This document shows positions 34,599 to 43,536 of a stretch of DNA of 64,000 nucleotides, one piece after another. Origin of the DNA: Rhizohabitans arisaemae (GTDB lineage: Bacteria; Actinomycetota; Actinomycetes; Streptosporangiales; Streptosporangiaceae); contig NZ_BLRH01000035.1 of NCBI RefSeq assembly GCF_025996515.1, forward strand, positions 434,001 to 498,000. Reading direction: 5' to 3'. The translations under genes and the position numbers were made by a program. Below the pieces are notes generated by a model, which saw nothing but the letters and a program-made list of their open reading frames with translations, was not told the DNA's origin and searched no databases. How positions within the stretch are numbered: the first letter of the stretch is position 1; the number at the start of each line of letters is the position of its first letter.

Positions 34599-36899
34599 AT
34601 GGGACTTCTCGATCGCTTTCGCCGTAGCCTCGATCGCAGACCTGCGGATCTCCGCGATCCGCTGAACCGACCCCCGATTCCCGCCGAACCGCAGCCCCCG
34701 ATCGCCCCGGCCCGGCCGCCCGGCCGCCACGCCTCCCGCCGCGACACCGCCCCGCACCCCTCCCAGTACGTCGCCCCCGTCGGACCGTGGCTGCCCCCCG
34801 GAACCGGGATCGTCGTCGCGGGCCTCAACATCGTCGGCGGCCTGCTCTACGTGGGCAGCGGCCTGCGCGCGGTCTCCGGATCCGTGGCCGAACCCGCCCT
34901 CATCGACCCGCGGCTCCCGGTGGACCACCGGCGGCCCGACTGGGCCGGGCACGAACTGGACTACTGGCCGTCCTACGACGCCGTCTCCCCCGCCGCGCGC
35001 GCCGCGTACCTGTCCTGGCTGGCCGACGGGCGGCGCCACCCGGAAGTCCCCATCGGCTACGTCTTCCTCTACCTGTACGGCCTGGAGCGGCGCGCCCTCT
35101 ACGAGCTGTGGGGCGGCCACCCCGCCGCCGAGCACGAACTCCCGATCATCCGCGAGGAGGTCCGGCGGCTCACCGGGCTCTTCCCCGGCCAGGCCTCCTT
35201 CCAGCGGTACACCGGCGAGTTCGAGCAGCTGCTGGACGTCATGACCATGACGGCGCGCAACGTCCACGCCGGGCCGGTGCCCGCCCCCGCGCGGGAAGGG
35301 GCGCCGCCCGCCCGGCTCCGCGTCGGACTGGGGGAGTTCGCCGCCTTCGGCCTGCCGATACCCGCCGAGTGGGCGCTGTCCTGGCTCCGCTCCGACCCCG
35401 AGTACCGGCTCCGGACCGTCGCCACCCGCTGCCCCGACGAGTTCGACGGGCTGTTCCGGCTCCGCTACACCTCCCGCCACGGCCCCGGGATCAAGGTACG
35501 GCCCGGCGGCGAGGAGATCGCCCTGGAGTACCGCCCGGCCAGCTCCGGCTTCCGGGGCGCCGCCAAGCTGACGCTCAGCGGGACCACCGACGTGCTGAAA
35601 CAGGCCGGACCGCTGCGCAAGCTCGCCGCGATCGCCGACGAATGCGCCGCCGAACTCGACACCTACAGCCGGTTCGTCGGCCGGGTCCCCGAGGAGCGGG
35701 CGAGCCTGCGGGCGAAGGCGCTGCTCCCCGTCGAGCTGGTGGACTTCCGCTCCGGCGAGGTGGGCCGGGCCGTCTCCTGGGCGCGGGACCGGCTGGGGCG
35801 GCGCGAATCGGCGATCGTCCGCGCCGAGGAGTTCGCCGCGTTCATCGCCAAACCCGGGGTCAACCCCACCAAAAAGGACGCCCTCGGGCTGATCCGGCTG
35901 CTCGGGGTGGCGGAGGTCGGGGTCGAGCCGGACCCCGGGCTGGGCGGCCCCATCCCCTTCCAAGGTCCGATGGTTCTCTTTCGCACGCTGAGCGGGCCGC
36001 CGCCGGAGGCCTCCGAGGCGTACCAGACGGCGACGCTCCTGCTCCACCTCGCCGCCGCGGTGGCCGAGTCCGACGGGGTGGCCTCCGAGGCCGAGCACCG
36101 GCATCTGGTGGACCACCTGGAGCGTTCGCTCCACCTGACCGGGAGCGAACGCCGCCGCCTCGGCGCCCACCTGAGCTGGCTGATGGCGACCAAGGTCAAA
36201 CTCAGCGGGCTGACCCGGCGCATCGCCATGATCGACGACCGGCAGCGGGCCTACGTCGCCGAGTTCCTGGCCGGGGTGGCCGCCGCCGACGGAGAGGTCT
36301 CCACGCCGGAGGTGAAGACCCTCACCCGGATCCACCGCCTGCTCGGCCTCGACCAGCCCCCCGCCGTCGTCCCGTCCCCGCCTCGGCCCGCGACGCCGTA
36401 CGGCTCCGCGGCCCCCACCGGAGTCCGCCCGGGCGAGCCCGAACGGGTCTACGTCGTCGAACCGGAGCCCGCCACCGCGCCGATGGAGCGGATCCCGGCC
36501 CAGCCGGAGCGCGCCGTACCCGCCCTCCCGTCGCAGGTCCGGCTCGACCCGGAGGCGATCAAACGGAAGCTGGCCGAGACGGAGCAGGTCAACGCGCTGC
36601 TGGGACGGATCTTCGCCGAAGAGGAGGAGACGGCCGCCCCGGTCGATCCGGCCACCGTCTCGGAGGAACCGGTCGCCGGGCTCAACGCGCAGCACTCAGG
36701 GCTGCTCCGGACCCTCGCCGGCGGCCACGAACTCTCCCGGGCCCGCTTCACCGAGCTGGCGGCCCGGTGGAACCTGCTGCCCGACGGGGCCATGGACCAG
36801 GTCAACGAGGCGGCGTACGAGCTGGTCGGTGAGCCGCTGCTCGAAGGAGACGACCCCATCTCGGTCAATCAATATGTGTTTGGAGAAATGCTCTCGTGA
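34599..36899 (+). CDS. sngA: Shango protein SngA: TerB-N / TerB / TerB-C protein
   Basis: The protein has 766 residues from ATG 34599; GTG 34575 is an in-frame alternative. A Pro-rich stretch (to about residue 65) is followed by a TerB-N domain (about 75-270, with SGLRAVSG and DYWPSYD). The central TerB helical domain (about 475-595) has two acidic DG-x-x-x-E metal-type motifs (ESDGVASEAE and AADGEVSTPE). The TerB-C domain occupies about 650 to the end. TerB-N/C proteins are predicted to link metal or membrane sensing to DNA processing. Followed by an ATPase and a helicase in overlapping order, it fits SngA of the Shango anti-phage system. Confidence 0.85.
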   Translation: MGLLDRFRRSLDRRPADLRDPLNRPPIPAEPQPPIAPARPPGRHASRRDTAPHPSQYVAPVGPWLPPGTGIVVAGLNIVGGLLYVGSGLRAVSGSVAEPALIDPRLPVDHRRPDWAGHELDYWPSYDAVSPAARAAYLSWLADGRRHPEVPIGYVFLYLYGLERRALYELWGGHPAAEHELPIIREEVRRLTGLFPGQASFQRYTGEFEQLLDVMTMTARNVHAGPVPAPAREGAPPARLRVGLGEFAAFGLPIPAEWALSWLRSDPEYRLRTVATRCPDEFDGLFRLRYTSRHGPGIKVRPGGEEIALEYRPASSGFRGAAKLTLSGTTDVLKQAGPLRKLAAIADECAAELDTYSRFVGRVPEERASLRAKALLPVELVDFRSGEVGRAVSWARDRLGRRESAIVRAEEFAAFIAKPGVNPTKKDALGLIRLLGVAEVGVEPDPGLGGPIPFQGPMVLFRTLSGPPPEASEAYQTATLLLHLAAAVAESDGVASEAEHRHLVDHLERSLHLTGSERRRLGAHLSWLMATKVKLSGLTRRIAMIDDRQRAYVAEFLAGVAAADGEVSTPEVKTLTRIHRLLGLDQPPAVVPSPPRPATPYGSAAPTGVRPGEPERVYVVEPEPATAPMERIPAQPERAVPALPSQVRLDPEAIKRKLAETEQVNALLGRIFAEEEETAAPVDPATVSEEPVAGLNAQHSGLLRTLAGGHELSRARFTELAARWNLLPDGAMDQVNEAAYELVGEPLLEGDDPISVNQYVFGEMLS

Positions 36900-38227
36900 C
36901 CACCGCAATCCCCATCCGTCCCCGTGAACGCGATGCCCTGATCCAGTCGCTGCGGGCCGGGGTCGTCCCGCGGCTCGGGCAGTGGCACGTCCAGGTCGGG
37001 CGTTCCGCAGAGGTCCAGGCACTCGTCACCGACATCGACCGGCTCGGCCACGGCGGCTCCGCCGTACGGTTCGTCATCGGCGACTTCGGTGCGGGAAAGA
37101 CGTTCTTCCTGCACCTGGTACGGTCCATCGCCCTGGAGCGGCGGCTGGTCACCGTGCATGCGGACCTCACCCCCGACCGGCGGCTGCACTCCACCAAGGG
37201 CCAGGCGCGGAGCCTGTACGCCGAGATGATGCGGAACATGGCGACCCGGGCCAAGCCCGACGGGGGAGCGCTCTCCGCCGTGGTGGAGCGCTTCGTCTCC
37301 ACCGCGCTGGAGGAGGCGCAGCGGACCGGGACCAACCCCGGGCAGGTCATCCGCGCCCGCCTCGCCCACCTGGCCGAGATGACCGGCGGCTACGACTTCG
37401 CCGAGGTCGTCGCCGCCTACTGGCGCGGGCACGACAACGGGGACGAGCAGCTCAAGTCGGCCGCGGTCCGCTGGCTCCGCGGCGAGTTCTCCACCAAGAC
37501 CGACGCGCGGGCCGCGCTCGGGGTGCGCACCATCGTCGACGACGCCACCTTCCACGACCACCTCAAGCTGATGAGCGTCTTCGTCAGGCTCGCCGGATAC
37601 GAGGGCCTGCTGGTCTGCCTGGACGAGATGGTCAACCTGTACAAGCTCGCCACCATCCAGGCGCGGAACTCCAACTACGAGCAGATCCTGCGGATCTTCA
37701 ACGACACCCTGCAGGGCAGCGCGCGGCACCTGGGCTTCGTCTTCGGCGGCACCCCCGAGTTCCTCACCGACACCCGGCGCGGCCTCTACAGCTACGCGGC
37801 CCTGCAGTCCCGCCTCGCCGAGAACACCTTCGCCGGTGGCGGGCTCGTCGACTACTCCGGCCCGGTCCTGCGGCTCTCCTCGCTCACCCAGGAGGACCTC
37901 TACGTCCTGCTCACCAAGATCCGTCACGTCTACGCGCTCGGCAACCCGCAGGCGTACCTCGTCCCCGACGACGGCCTCTACGCCTTCATGCAGCACTGCG
38001 CGAGCCGGATCGGCGAAGCCTACTTCCGCACCCCCCGTATGACGATCAAGGCGTTCTGCGACCTGCTCGCCGTCATCGAGCAGAACCCCGGGGTGGACTG
38101 GCGGCGGATCCTGTCCACGGTGGACGTCGCGCAGGAGGGAAACCCCGACCTGGTCGGATTCGAGGAGGAGGCCGCCGGGCCTGCGGGGGCCCGTGGCGAT
38201 GACGACTTCGCGACCTTCCGGCTCTGA
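36896..38227 (+). CDS. sngB: Shango protein SngB: DUF2791 (BrxD-like) ATPase
   Basis: The protein has 443 residues. GTG 36896 overlaps the sngA stop (GTGA). Walker A GDFGAGKT is at residues 62-69 and Walker B LLVCLDE at 238-244. The long helical inserts and the GGTPEF block following Walker B match DUF2791/BrxD P-loop proteins, which occur in BREX and other defence systems beside a helicase. It is probably the ATP-driven switch of the system. Confidence 0.85.
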   Translation: MTTAIPIRPRERDALIQSLRAGVVPRLGQWHVQVGRSAEVQALVTDIDRLGHGGSAVRFVIGDFGAGKTFFLHLVRSIALERRLVTVHADLTPDRRLHSTKGQARSLYAEMMRNMATRAKPDGGALSAVVERFVSTALEEAQRTGTNPGQVIRARLAHLAEMTGGYDFAEVVAAYWRGHDNGDEQLKSAAVRWLRGEFSTKTDARAALGVRTIVDDATFHDHLKLMSVFVRLAGYEGLLVCLDEMVNLYKLATIQARNSNYEQILRIFNDTLQGSARHLGFVFGGTPEFLTDTRRGLYSYAALQSRLAENTFAGGGLVDYSGPVLRLSSLTQEDLYVLLTKIRHVYALGNPQAYLVPDDGLYAFMQHCASRIGEAYFRTPRMTIKAFCDLLAVIEQNPGVDWRRILSTVDVAQEGNPDLVGFEEEAAGPAGARGDDDFATFRL

Positions 38228-40421
38228 CCCCGCCGCCCCGTCCGGGGCGTACGGGCTGCTGCACCCCGCGGTGCGGCGGTGGATCTGGGACGAGGGCTGG
38301 ACCGGGCTCCGCGACATCCAGGAGACGGCCATCCCCGAGGTGCTGGCGGGCCGCACCGATGTGCTCATCGGCGCGGCCACCGCCTCCGGCAAGACCGAGG
38401 CGGCGTTCCTGCCGATCTGCTCGGCGCTGGTGAGCGAGCCGCCGGCCGTACCCGGATTCTCCGCGATCTACGTCAGCCCGCTGAAGGCGCTCATCAACGA
38501 CCAGTACGATCGGCTGGACCGGCTCTGTACGGATCTGGACATCCCGGTCGCCCGCTGGCACGGCGACGTCGGCTCGGACCGCAAGCACAAGCTGACCGAG
38601 AATCCCCGCGGGATCCTGCTGATCACCCCGGAGTCGCTGGAGGCCCTGTTCGTCCTGCGCGGCTGGAAGATGTCGCACCTCACCGGGGCGTTGCGGTACG
38701 TCGTCGTGGACGAGGCGCACTCCTTCATCGGCACCGAGCGCGGCGCCCAGCTCCAGTCGCTCCTGCACCGGCTGGACCTGGCGGCCCGGCGGCGCGTCCC
38801 GCGGATCGGCCTGTCGGCCACCCTGGGCGACATGCGGCTCGCCGCCGAATTCCTCCGGCCCGGCGACGGTGGGAAGGTCACACTGATCACCTCGGACTCG
38901 GACGCCCAGGCGCTCCGGCTCCTTCTCCGCGGCTACGTCGAACGGGAGCCCGACCCGGCGGAGACCCGGGACGAGCCGGACGAGATCGCCGACCACCTCT
39001 TCACCACGCTGCGCGGCAGCCACAACCTGATCTTCGCCAACTCGCGGCGGGACGTCGAGCACTACACCGACCTGCTGAGCCGGCGCTGCGAGCGCGCCGG
39101 GGTACCGGGCGAGTTCGTCCCGCACCACGGCAACCTCTCCAAGGACATCCGCGAGCACGCCGAGAGTCGGCTCAAAGACCGCTCCCGGCCGGTCACCGCG
39201 GTCTGCACCGCCACCCTGGAGCTGGGCATCGACATCGGCGCGGTCGCCTCGGTGGCCCAGATCGGCGCCGCCCCCGGGGTCGCCGCGCTCCGGCAGCGAC
39301 TCGGCCGGTCGGGGCGGCGCGGCGAACCGGCGGTGCTCGGCCTGCACATCCGGGAGCGTGAACTCATCGGGACGAGCCCGCCCGGCGACGAGCTCCGGGA
39401 GGAGCTGGTGCAGGCGATCGCCGTCGTCGAGCTGCTGCTGCGCCGCTGGTACGAACCCCCTCCCTCCGCCGCGCTGCACCTGTCCACGCTCGTGCAGCAG
39501 CTGCTCTCCCTCATCGCCCAGCACGGCGGCGTCTCCCCGAGCGACGCCTACCGGACCCTGTGCGTCCAGGGGCCGTTCCGCGCCGTCGACCCCGGGGTGT
39601 TCGGCGCCTTCCTGCGGGACGCGGGCGCCGCCGACCTCATCCGGCAGGAGCCCGACGGCCTCCTCCTGCACGGGACGGTCGGGGAGCGCCTGGTCAACCA
39701 CCACAGCTTCTACGCCGCGTTCGCCACGCCGGTGGAGTACCGGGTCGTCACCGAGCGGACGACCCTCGGCACCTTTCCGATGGATCACCTCCTCCCCGAC
39801 GGAGCCCTGCTGATCTTCGCGGGAAGGCGCTGGAAGATCCTCAAGGTCGACACCGAGGCGAGGACCATCGAGGTGGCCCCCTCCTCGGGCGGCCGACCCC
39901 CGAGGTTCACCGGTTCCGGCATGGCCGTCCACGACCGGGTCAGGCGGGAGATGCGGCGGATCTACCAGGACACCGCGGTGCCCGTCTACCTGGACGCGAC
40001 CGCCCAGCGGCTGCTGGAGCAGGGGCGCGCCACCTACCGGCGCTTCGGCCTGAGGTCGGACTCGCTCGTCGGCTGGGGCAAGGACACCCTGTTCTTCCCG
40101 TTCCGCGGGGACGTCATCATGACCACGATCGGCTTGGCCCTGCTCGGCCGCGGGGTGGAGATCGATCAGGAGGGCGCCGGGATGACGCTGAACGGTACCT
40201 CCCCGGCCACCGCCCACACCCGTCTGCGGGAACTCGCCTCGGCCGCCCCGCCCGCCCCGGAGGCCCTGGCCGCTCTCGTCCCGGACAAGCGCCTGGAGAA
40301 GCACGACCACTTCCTCGGGGAGGACCTGCTCACCCGCGGCTACGCCGCCCGCCACCTGGACGTCCCCGGCGCCTGGTCCGCCCTGGCCGAGCTCACGGCC
40401 GGTGGACGCCACCCCGACTAA
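38199..40421 (+). CDS. sngC: Shango protein SngC: DEAD/DEAH-box (Lhr-like) helicase
   Basis: The protein has 740 residues from ATG 38199, with GGGGG 9 bases upstream; GTG 38193 is also possible. It overlaps sngB by 29 bases. Superfamily 2 motifs are the Q-type DIQETAIP, motif I ATASGKTE (about 60-67), motif II VVDEAH, motif III GLSATLGD and motif VI QRLGRSGRRG. The C-terminal 300 residues include the Lhr-like extension. It should be an ATP-dependent DNA or RNA unwinding enzyme, the effector of the defence module. Two perfect hairpins end the operon. Confidence 0.87.
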   Translation: MTTSRPSGSDPAAPSGAYGLLHPAVRRWIWDEGWTGLRDIQETAIPEVLAGRTDVLIGAATASGKTEAAFLPICSALVSEPPAVPGFSAIYVSPLKALINDQYDRLDRLCTDLDIPVARWHGDVGSDRKHKLTENPRGILLITPESLEALFVLRGWKMSHLTGALRYVVVDEAHSFIGTERGAQLQSLLHRLDLAARRRVPRIGLSATLGDMRLAAEFLRPGDGGKVTLITSDSDAQALRLLLRGYVEREPDPAETRDEPDEIADHLFTTLRGSHNLIFANSRRDVEHYTDLLSRRCERAGVPGEFVPHHGNLSKDIREHAESRLKDRSRPVTAVCTATLELGIDIGAVASVAQIGAAPGVAALRQRLGRSGRRGEPAVLGLHIRERELIGTSPPGDELREELVQAIAVVELLLRRWYEPPPSAALHLSTLVQQLLSLIAQHGGVSPSDAYRTLCVQGPFRAVDPGVFGAFLRDAGAADLIRQEPDGLLLHGTVGERLVNHHSFYAAFATPVEYRVVTERTTLGTFPMDHLLPDGALLIFAGRRWKILKVDTEARTIEVAPSSGGRPPRFTGSGMAVHDRVRREMRRIYQDTAVPVYLDATAQRLLEQGRATYRRFGLRSDSLVGWGKDTLFFPFRGDVIMTTIGLALLGRGVEIDQEGAGMTLNGTSPATAHTRLRELASAAPPAPEALAALVPDKRLEKHDHFLGEDLLTRGYAARHLDVPGAWSALAELTAGGRHPD

Positions 40422-40535
40422 TCGGTACGGGCGAGACATCCCCACCCCGGCCAGCCTGAGTGTCTCAACAGCGTTTCCGGGGCCGGGTGGTAAGTACGGC
40501 TGGATCCTAGGTGCTGGTCGCGCTACATCCGCACT

Positions 40536-40564
40536 TCTCGCGCCGCGCCCTTTGCGGCGCGAGA
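40536..40564 (+). terminator. Perfect 11-bp hairpin after the Shango operon
   Basis: TCTCGCGCCGC and GCGGCGCGAGA are exact reverse complements around a 7-base loop. It lies 115 bases after the sngC stop. Confidence 0.6.
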
Positions 40565-40575
40565 ATGCGCGCGGC

Positions 40576-40611
40576 GGTTCGTGCCGCGCTGGTTTGTGCG
40601 CGGCACGAACC
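40576..40611 (+). terminator. Perfect 14-bp hairpin after the Shango operon
   Basis: GGTTCGTGCCGCGC and its exact reverse complement flank an 8-base loop, only 11 bases after the previous hairpin. An A-run (40627-40632) follows, so it could also end transcription from the minus-strand side with a T-run on that strand upstream only. Its position favours a terminator for sngABC. Confidence 0.65.
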
Positions 40612-40732
40612 GATCGCGGTCAATGTTAAAAAATACTGTTCTTGTAAGCTCGACTTCACTTAACGGGGTACCGCACGTCCAAGGTTGTCACCCGAACCGG
40701 GCCCATCTGCACGGCTCCCTTCGGTGTGTCGC

Positions 40733-41635
40733 TCACCGACCGGCGGTAAGGGCTTCCTGCAACTGCTCGTAGGTGGGGGAGAGCCGGTGGAGGAGTTTCA
40801 CGGCGCCCGCGTCGTCCCCGACGACCAGGGGGTACTGGAGTCCGCCCACCAGGCGGGCCTGGAGGTCGGCGATCTCCGAAGCCCGGCCGTATCCGATCTC
40901 GCCGAGCCAGTGGGCGGCGTCGGCCAGCCTGCGGGCGGACACCCGGACGGCGAAGTGGGTGAGGTGGTCCCGGTAGCCCTGATCGAGGTCGGCCCCGACA
41001 ATCTCGATCAGCCGGTTGACCACCTCCGTCGGCGACGGGGTGGAGCCGAGGAGTCGAATTGCCCGGGGAATTGATTCCCGGAGCATGGTGTGCACGTCGA
41101 GGTGGCGAATTCTTTCGAAATTCATCCACATGGTGAATGACTCGGCGGGGTATCCGATGGTATCGGTCCGCCATGAGGCGATGAATTCGTCGACGGGCAT
41201 CGTGGCGTAGGGGAATCCTTGCGGGTCGTGCATGAGCACGGTGTCCTCCTCAACGCGGAGGACCACCGCGTAGTGGTCGGCGGCGATGGGCCCGTTCATG
41301 TTCGGCTGGTGCCGGAACAGCCCCATCTCCACCGGCCCGACCAATGCGGGAGATGACGGATTCGCACGTCGGAGCCGGGCCACCGCCTCCTCGGCCGTGC
41401 CGCCGCCGCTGCGTTCGGCCCGCCAGCCCATGAGCTCGACGGTCTCGTCGATCGCGATCAGGGGGTCCAGGCCGTGCGGGTCGAAGAAGATCAGATCGTT
41501 CTTGTCGAGTTGCGCGCCGAACGGCATGCCGGTGAGCACCTCGATCGCCGAAGGAGGGGGAGCTTCTTCTCCGAGCATCATTCTCAGGGAATTTGAATAG
41601 CAGTACGGGCCGGATCCGATGTATCGAAGTCGCAT
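40733..41635 (-). CDS. BtrH_N/C39-like papain-fold protein, copy 1
   Basis: The protein has 300 residues. Possible catalytic residues are Cys12 (GPYCYSNSL), His121 (IAADHYAVVL) and Asp137 (VLMHDPQG), the order of C39/papain-like folds and of BtrH N-terminal domains, which handle acyl-thioester or peptide substrates. A helical C-terminal domain follows (about 190-300). A close paralogue lies directly upstream on the same strand. Its substrate is unknown, and no carrier protein or antibiotic genes are nearby. Confidence 0.6.
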   Translation of the reverse strand: MRLRYIGSGPYCYSNSLRMMLGEEAPPPSAIEVLTGMPFGAQLDKNDLIFFDPHGLDPLIAIDETVELMGWRAERSGGGTAEEAVARLRRANPSSPALVGPVEMGLFRHQPNMNGPIAADHYAVVLRVEEDTVLMHDPQGFPYATMPVDEFIASWRTDTIGYPAESFTMWMNFERIRHLDVHTMLRESIPRAIRLLGSTPSPTEVVNRLIEIVGADLDQGYRDHLTHFAVRVSARRLADAAHWLGEIGYGRASEIADLQARLVGGLQYPLVVGDDAGAVKLLHRLSPTYEQLQEALTAGR

Positions 41636-41717
41636 GGCCGGAAGCCTGACAATTTCACCGGGAATTGTCCAGCTGAATACGCCGACAATTTCCGGAGACC
41701 AAAATCACACAGGAAAA

Positions 41718-41748
41718 AAGCGGGAGACCGGTGACCGGTCTCCCGCTT
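41718..41748 (-). terminator. Intrinsic terminator of BtrH-like copy 2
   Basis: AAGCGGGAGACCGG and its exact reverse complement form a 14-bp stem with a 3-base loop. On the minus strand it continues into a run of six T. It sits 17 bases beyond the copy 2 stop, making it the clearest intrinsic terminator in the window. Confidence 0.9.
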
Positions 41749-41764
41749 CCGGCCTTCGTGTCGG

Positions 41765-42685
41765 TCAGGCCGTGCGCGCGGGTTCAGGACCGGCGGCGAG
41801 GGCTTCGCGGAGCTGCTCGTAGGTGGGGGCCAGTTGCCGGAGGAGGTCCATCGCGGTGGCGTCGTCCTGGACCACCAGGGGGTACTGGAGTCCGCCCACC
41901 AGGCGGGCCTGGAAGGCGGCGACCTCCGAGGCGCGCCCGTACCCGATCTCCCCGAGCCAGTGGGCGGCGTCGGCCAGCCTGCGGGCGGACACCCGGACGG
42001 CGAAGTGGGTGAGGTGGGCGCGGTAGCCCGGGTTGAGATCCCCTCCGACGATCTCGATCAGCCGGTGGATCGCGTCCGCCGGGGGCGGGGTGCCGCCGAG
42101 GAGTCGAATTGCCCGGGGAATCGAGTCCCGGAGCATGGTGTGCACGTCGAGGTCGCGGATCTTCTTGAAATTGCGCCACATGGTGAATGACTCGGCGGGG
42201 TATCCGATGGTATCGGTCCGCCACGAGGCGATGAATTTGTCGACGGGCATCGTGGCGTACGGGAATCCATGCGGATCGTGCATGAGCACGGTGTCCCCCT
42301 CGACGCCGAGGACCACGACATAGTGATCGGAGGCGATGGGCCCGTTCATGTCCGGCTGGTGCCGGAGCAGTCCGATCTCGACCGGCCCGACCAGTGCGGG
42401 CGATGACGGATTCACACGTCGGAGCCGGGCAACTGCCTCCTCGGCTGTGCCGCCGCCGCTGCGTTCGGCCCGCCGGCCCATGAGCTCGAGGGCCTCGTCG
42501 ATCCCGATCAGCGGGTCCAAGCCGGGCGGGTCGAAGAAGATCAGACCGTTCTCGTAGAGTTGCGCGCCGAACGGCATGCCGGTGAGCACCTCGATCGCCG
42601 AAGGTGGGGGAGCGTCTTCTCCGAGCATCATTCGCAGGGAATTTGAATAACAGTAGGGTCCGGATCCGATGTATCGAATTCTCAT
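41765..42685 (-). CDS. BtrH_N/C39-like papain-fold protein, copy 2
   Basis: The protein has 306 residues from ATG 42685, chosen because it aligns with the copy 1 start; the open frame further up is not conserved. It is highly similar to copy 1 over the whole length, with the same Cys12, His121 and Asp137. Differences concentrate in residues 40-70 and in the C-terminus, which has 6 extra residues. The two genes form a tandem duplication of about 1.03 kb, including upstream sequence. Retained catalytic residues in both suggest that both are used. Confidence 0.6.
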   Translation of the reverse strand: MRIRYIGSGPYCYSNSLRMMLGEDAPPPSAIEVLTGMPFGAQLYENGLIFFDPPGLDPLIGIDEALELMGRRAERSGGGTAEEAVARLRRVNPSSPALVGPVEIGLLRHQPDMNGPIASDHYVVVLGVEGDTVLMHDPHGFPYATMPVDKFIASWRTDTIGYPAESFTMWRNFKKIRDLDVHTMLRDSIPRAIRLLGGTPPPADAIHRLIEIVGGDLNPGYRAHLTHFAVRVSARRLADAAHWLGEIGYGRASEVAAFQARLVGGLQYPLVVQDDATAMDLLRQLAPTYEQLREALAAGPEPARTA

Positions 42686-42729
42686 GTCCGGAAGCCTGGC
42701 AAGATCTCTTGGGAAGGGTCCACCGGCTA

Positions 42730-42769
42730 GGCCGACAATCTCTTGAGATGGGCCGACAATCTCTTGAGA
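42730..42769. repeat. Tandem 21-bp direct repeat upstream of BtrH-like copy 2
   Basis: Two copies of GGCCGACAATCTCTTGAGA (42730-42748 and 42751-42769) lie 45 bases before the copy 2 start. A related single block, GCCGACAATTTCCGGAGACC, lies at the equivalent place before copy 1 (about 41679-41698). They may be binding sites for a shared regulator. Confidence 0.55.
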
Positions 42770-42788
42770 CCGGAATCCCGGCACACAA

Positions 42789-42819
42789 CAGCGGGAGACC
42801 GGTGACCGGCCTCCCGCTG
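42789..42819 (-). terminator. Hairpin after the RibD-like gene
   Basis: CAGCGGGAG.CCGG pairs with CCGG.CTCCCGCTG around a TGA loop, with one mismatch. It is nearly the same sequence as the terminator at 41718-41748, without a T-run. It serves the minus-strand gene ending at 42837. Confidence 0.7.
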
Positions 42820-42836
42820 TCGACCTGCCGTGGCGC

Positions 42837-43379
42837 TTAGGCGGGCTGGTAGACGAGGTTGAGCACGCCGGTGCTGAACGTCGTGGACTCGACGAGCTTC
42901 AGCTCCTTCTGGACGCCTTCCCCGAAGAGCCGCGCGCCGGTGCCCACCACGATGGGGTGGACGAGGAGCCGGAGCTCGTCGAGGAGGTCGTTCGCGAGCA
43001 GCGTGCAAACCAGGGTCGCGCTCCCGGTGATCGAGATGTTCTTGCCCGGCTGCTCCTTCAGTTTCGCGATCTCGGCCATGACGTCGCCGCCGATCACCGT
43101 GGAGTTCTGCCACTCCGGGTTCTTCAGGGACTGCGAGACGACGAACTTGGGCGTGTTGTTGAGATAGTCGGCGAGCTCGGCGTCCTCGCCCTGGTGGTTC
43201 GGCCAGTAGCCGGCGAACTCCTCGAAGGTGACCCGGCCGAACAGGAGCGTGTCGGCCTCGGCGGCCTGGGCGCCGACCGCGGCCCCCATCTCGTCGTTGA
43301 AGTAGGGGAAGTGCCACTGGTCCGGCCGCTCCACCACGCCGTCCAGGGAGATGAAGAGGCCGGCGACTGTCTTACGCAT
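42837..43379 (-). CDS. RibD C-terminal/dihydrofolate reductase-like protein
   Basis: The protein has 180 residues. The N-terminal pattern KTVAGLFISLDGVVERP and the block LLFGRVTFEEFAGYWP match the DHFR-like RibD_C fold, as do the central ISITGSATLV (NADPH-binding) and DELRLLVHPIVVGTGARLF. It probably reduces a substrate with NADPH in the cytoplasm. The family is large and most members lack assigned substrates. It is a separate unit downstream of the ArsR-SRPBCC pair. Confidence 0.85.
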   Translation of the reverse strand: MRKTVAGLFISLDGVVERPDQWHFPYFNDEMGAAVGAQAAEADTLLFGRVTFEEFAGYWPNHQGEDAELADYLNNTPKFVVSQSLKNPEWQNSTVIGGDVMAEIAKLKEQPGKNISITGSATLVCTLLANDLLDELRLLVHPIVVGTGARLFGEGVQKELKLVESTTFSTGVLNLVYQPA

Positions 43380-43536
43380 GATTCATCCTTCGTACGTGGG
43401 CTATGCGGATCTTCAGGTCGCGGTCGGCCGACCGTGACCAGGGGGCTGAGGGTGTGGGTACGGGGCGGAGGCCGGGCTCCGCCCCGTACCGTGCGGCGGT
43501 CGGCTCAAGGCGGCCGACCGCCGCCGTCCGGGGAGG

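Larger units (their letters stand above)
40422..40732. other. Intergenic region between Shango and the BtrH-like genes
   Basis: The 311 bases separate convergent genes (sngC plus, BtrH-like copy 1 minus). They hold the two perfect hairpins listed separately and an AT-richer tail at 40615-40670. No gene was found. Confidence 0.5.

Noticed and set aside
34536-36695. 719-codon open frame on the minus strand
   Set aside because: Antisense of sngA, whose TerB domains are recognisable.
38073-40445. 790-codon open frame on the minus strand
   Set aside because: Antisense of the sngC helicase; low-complexity composition and no motif.
42730-42769. Short CRISPR-like array
   Set aside because: Only two units of 19 bases with a 2-base gap and no spacers; simple tandem repeat.
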